From Desulfobulbaceae bacterium (GTDB lineage: Bacteria; Desulfobacterota; Desulfobulbia; Desulfobulbales; Desulfocapsaceae): a stretch of 7,530 nt of DNA. Location of the stretch: assembly GCA_030599175.1 (NCBI GenBank), contig JAUVON010000127.1:1-7530 (forward strand), given 5' to 3'. The notes under the pieces are model-generated. The model was given only the letters and a program-made list of their open reading frames with translations. It was not told the origin of the DNA and did not search any database. Positions 6,740 to 7,530 of the stretch are shown piece by piece (the first letter of the stretch is position 1; each line of letters starts with the position of its first letter). A program made the position numbers and the translations under genes.

Positions 6740-6997
6740 CTAAGCTTCACTCTCCTGTTCAGTTTCCTCTACCTCTTCATCTTTCCCCAAATCGGGCAAC
6801 TCATCAATATTATCAAAGCGCACCTTATTGGCGGCAATCTCACGCAGCGTCATCACAATCTCTTTATTCTTCCCTTCAACAAGAAACGGTTCGCCGTGAC
6901 GATGCTGTTTTATCCGTTTTATCGTAAGATGAATCAAATTGAAGCGATTGTCATCTCCAACCTGCTCTAAACAATCTTCACATGTAATTCTAGCCAT
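6740..6997 (-). CDS. rpoZ: DNA-directed RNA polymerase omega subunit
   Basis: Small subunit that wraps the beta' C-terminus, helps assemble RNA polymerase and, with beta', forms ppGpp site 1. The 85 residues fit the family. It begins [14 protein letters not shown], keeping the N-terminal MAR motif whose residues contact ppGpp in E. coli omega, then [15 protein letters not shown] (17-31), [17 protein letters not shown] (43-59) and a strongly acidic tail (residues 64-85). Cys6 and Cys9 form a CxxC pair; Cys at position 9 is familiar in related omegas, whereas position 6 is usually Val. The ATG at 6995-6997 has AGAGG (complement of 7004-7008) six bases upstream. It is the first gene of the six-gene run and is followed by dnaJ after 5 bp. 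Confidence 0.95.
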   Translation of the reverse strand: MARITCEDCLEQVGDDNRFNLIHLTIKRIKQHRHGEPFLVEGKNKEIVMTLREIAANKVRFDNIDELPDLGKDEEVEETEQESEA

Positions 6998-7003
6998 TTA
7001 AAA

Positions 7004-7008
7004 CCTCT
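7004..7008 (-). promoter_or_regulatory. Ribosome binding site of rpoZ
   Basis: AGAGG on the minus strand, six bases before the rpoZ ATG, supports that start. The 36 bp between the inverted-repeat element and this site are AT-rich and must hold the operon promoter if there is one outside the element; no well-spaced -35/-10 pair stands out. Confidence 0.6.
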
Positions 7009-7040
7009 TTATTTTACCTTACTTTTCCTTACAAATTATT

Positions 7041-7173
7041 TGATGGCTTAGCAAAAACTCCCCTGCTCCGTCATTCCCGCGCAGGCGGGAATCCAGAATG
7101 TGTTGAAATGACTGGATTCCCGCCTGCGCGGGAATGACGAAATGGCAGAGAATGAGTTTTTACGATTCCATCA
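7041..7173. mobile_element. MITE-like inverted-repeat element between purA and rpoZ
   Basis: A 133-bp non-coding element bounded by TGATGG and CCATCA. The left end is TGATGGCTTAGCAAAAACTC and the right end, reverse-complemented, is TGATGGAATCGTAAAAACTC, 16 of 20 identical. Inside is a perfect 28-bp inverted repeat (7069-7096 against 7112-7139). Its right end overlaps the purA stop codon (TGA, 7171-7173). It resembles the element at 3134-3262 in size, end sequence and placement after a gene, but has a different internal hairpin. It occupies most of the 173-bp purA-rpoZ gap. No coding capacity. Confidence 0.75.
7069..7139. repeat. Perfect 28-bp inverted repeat with 15-base loop
   Basis: Arm 7069-7096 begins CGTCATTCCCGCGCAGGCGG and is exactly the reverse complement of arm 7112-7139; the loop is 7097-7111. 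Each arm itself holds the small palindrome ATTCCC-8 bases-GGGAAT. This GC-rich, highly stable hairpin belongs to the widespread 'GTCATTCCCGCG..GGAATCCAG' type of dispersed repeat. In purA mRNA it would form a strong structure able to block 3' exonucleases or reduce read-through into rpoZ, but the U-tract of a classical terminator is missing. Confidence 0.9.
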
Positions 7174-7530
7174 CTTGTCAAAAGGATTCTTCAATAACAA
7201 CGTTTCACCTCTATCAGGTCCAACGGAGATAATGTTTGCCTTAACTCCGGTAAAGTCTTCTATACGATGGATATAATCTTTGGCCTGGAGAGGAAGATCA
7301 TCGAAGTCTTTTACCTTTTCGATTTCCTCTTGCCAACCTTCAAGACTTTCATACACCGGGCTGACAGCTGCTGCCTCGTTAATATTCGAAGGCATTGCAG
7401 TTATCGTTCTGCCCTTCAATTCGTAGGATGTTGCCATTTTGATGGTGTCATGACCACTGAGTACATCAAGTTTTGTGATGGCAAGTCCGGTGAGCCCGTT
7501 TAATCGGGCCGCATCATTTGCCACAACCCC
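7171..7530 (-). CDS. purA: Adenylosuccinate synthetase, C-terminal part (cut by window edge)
   Basis: PurA joins IMP and aspartate using GTP to give adenylosuccinate, the first committed step of AMP synthesis. The last 119 codons are visible, open through position 7530, starting GVVANDAARLNGLTG; the GTG at 7522-7524 is an internal valine, not a start. Family signatures are the guanine-binding ITKLDVL, the GWQEEI/VKDFDDLP segment matching the family's GW...(V/K)...LP region, KDYIHRIEDFTGVK, and the C-terminal ISVGPDRGETLLLKNPFDK, which matches the usual ending (STGPDRTET...DPFD). The C-terminus is therefore complete and normal; the N-terminal three quarters lie beyond the window. Its TGA stop coincides with the outer end of the inverted-repeat element, and rpoZ starts 173 bp downstream. 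Confidence 0.97.
   Translation of the reverse strand, partial: GVVANDAARLNGLTGLAITKLDVLSGHDTIKMATSYELKGRTITAMPSNINEAAAVSPVYESLEGWQEEIEKVKDFDDLPLQAKDYIHRIEDFTGVKANIISVGPDRGETLLLKNPFDK

Noticed and set aside
7041..7173. CRISPR or multi-copy palindromic array
   Set aside because: There is a single inverted pair with one loop and no series of regularly spaced direct repeats.

Overview
The window is a compact stretch of bacterial chromosome in which every intact gene lies on the minus strand, so transcription runs from high to low coordinates. The AT-leaning composition, the gene families (DksA, split GlyRS, FolE2-type protein, MoaC) and the repeats ending in GATGG(C)..TAAAAA(G/C)TC suggest a Desulfobacterota (former Deltaproteobacteria) sulfate reducer or relative. 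That assignment is inferred from gene content and repeat style, not from a marker gene.

Layout in transcription order: the C-terminal end of purA (7171-7530, cut by the window edge); a 133-bp inverted-repeat element (7041-7173); a tight six-gene run rpoZ - dnaJ - moaC - dksA - galT - single-domain response regulator (6997 down to 3280), in which most junctions are 3-6 bp gaps or overlaps and the largest gap is 76 bp (moaC/dksA); a second inverted-repeat element (3134-3262); a FolE2-family gene and glyS (3099 down to 253); a solitary repeat end fused to the 3' end of glyS (242-265); and a decayed fragment of a Kbl/BioF-type PLP enzyme (2-187) that continues beyond position 1.

The six-gene run mixes transcription and stress functions (omega subunit, DksA, DnaJ) with molybdopterin synthesis (MoaC) and sugar-nucleotide metabolism (GalT). 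Omega and DksA each contribute to one of the two ppGpp sites of RNA polymerase described in E. coli, so their presence in one putative operon is notable.

Two observations stand out. First, the FolE2-like protein keeps the N-terminal half of GTP cyclohydrolase IB very well but has lost the family's metal-binding and catalytic motifs in the C-terminal half while keeping an open, nearly full-length frame. Second, a family of short inverted-repeat elements sits at the 3' ends of purA, the response-regulator gene and glyS, actually supplying the glyS stop codon, and a related end touches the 5' end of the FolE2-like gene. No CRISPR array, tRNA, rRNA, full-size transposase gene or phage gene was seen. 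No gene-free stretch exceeds 300 bp.
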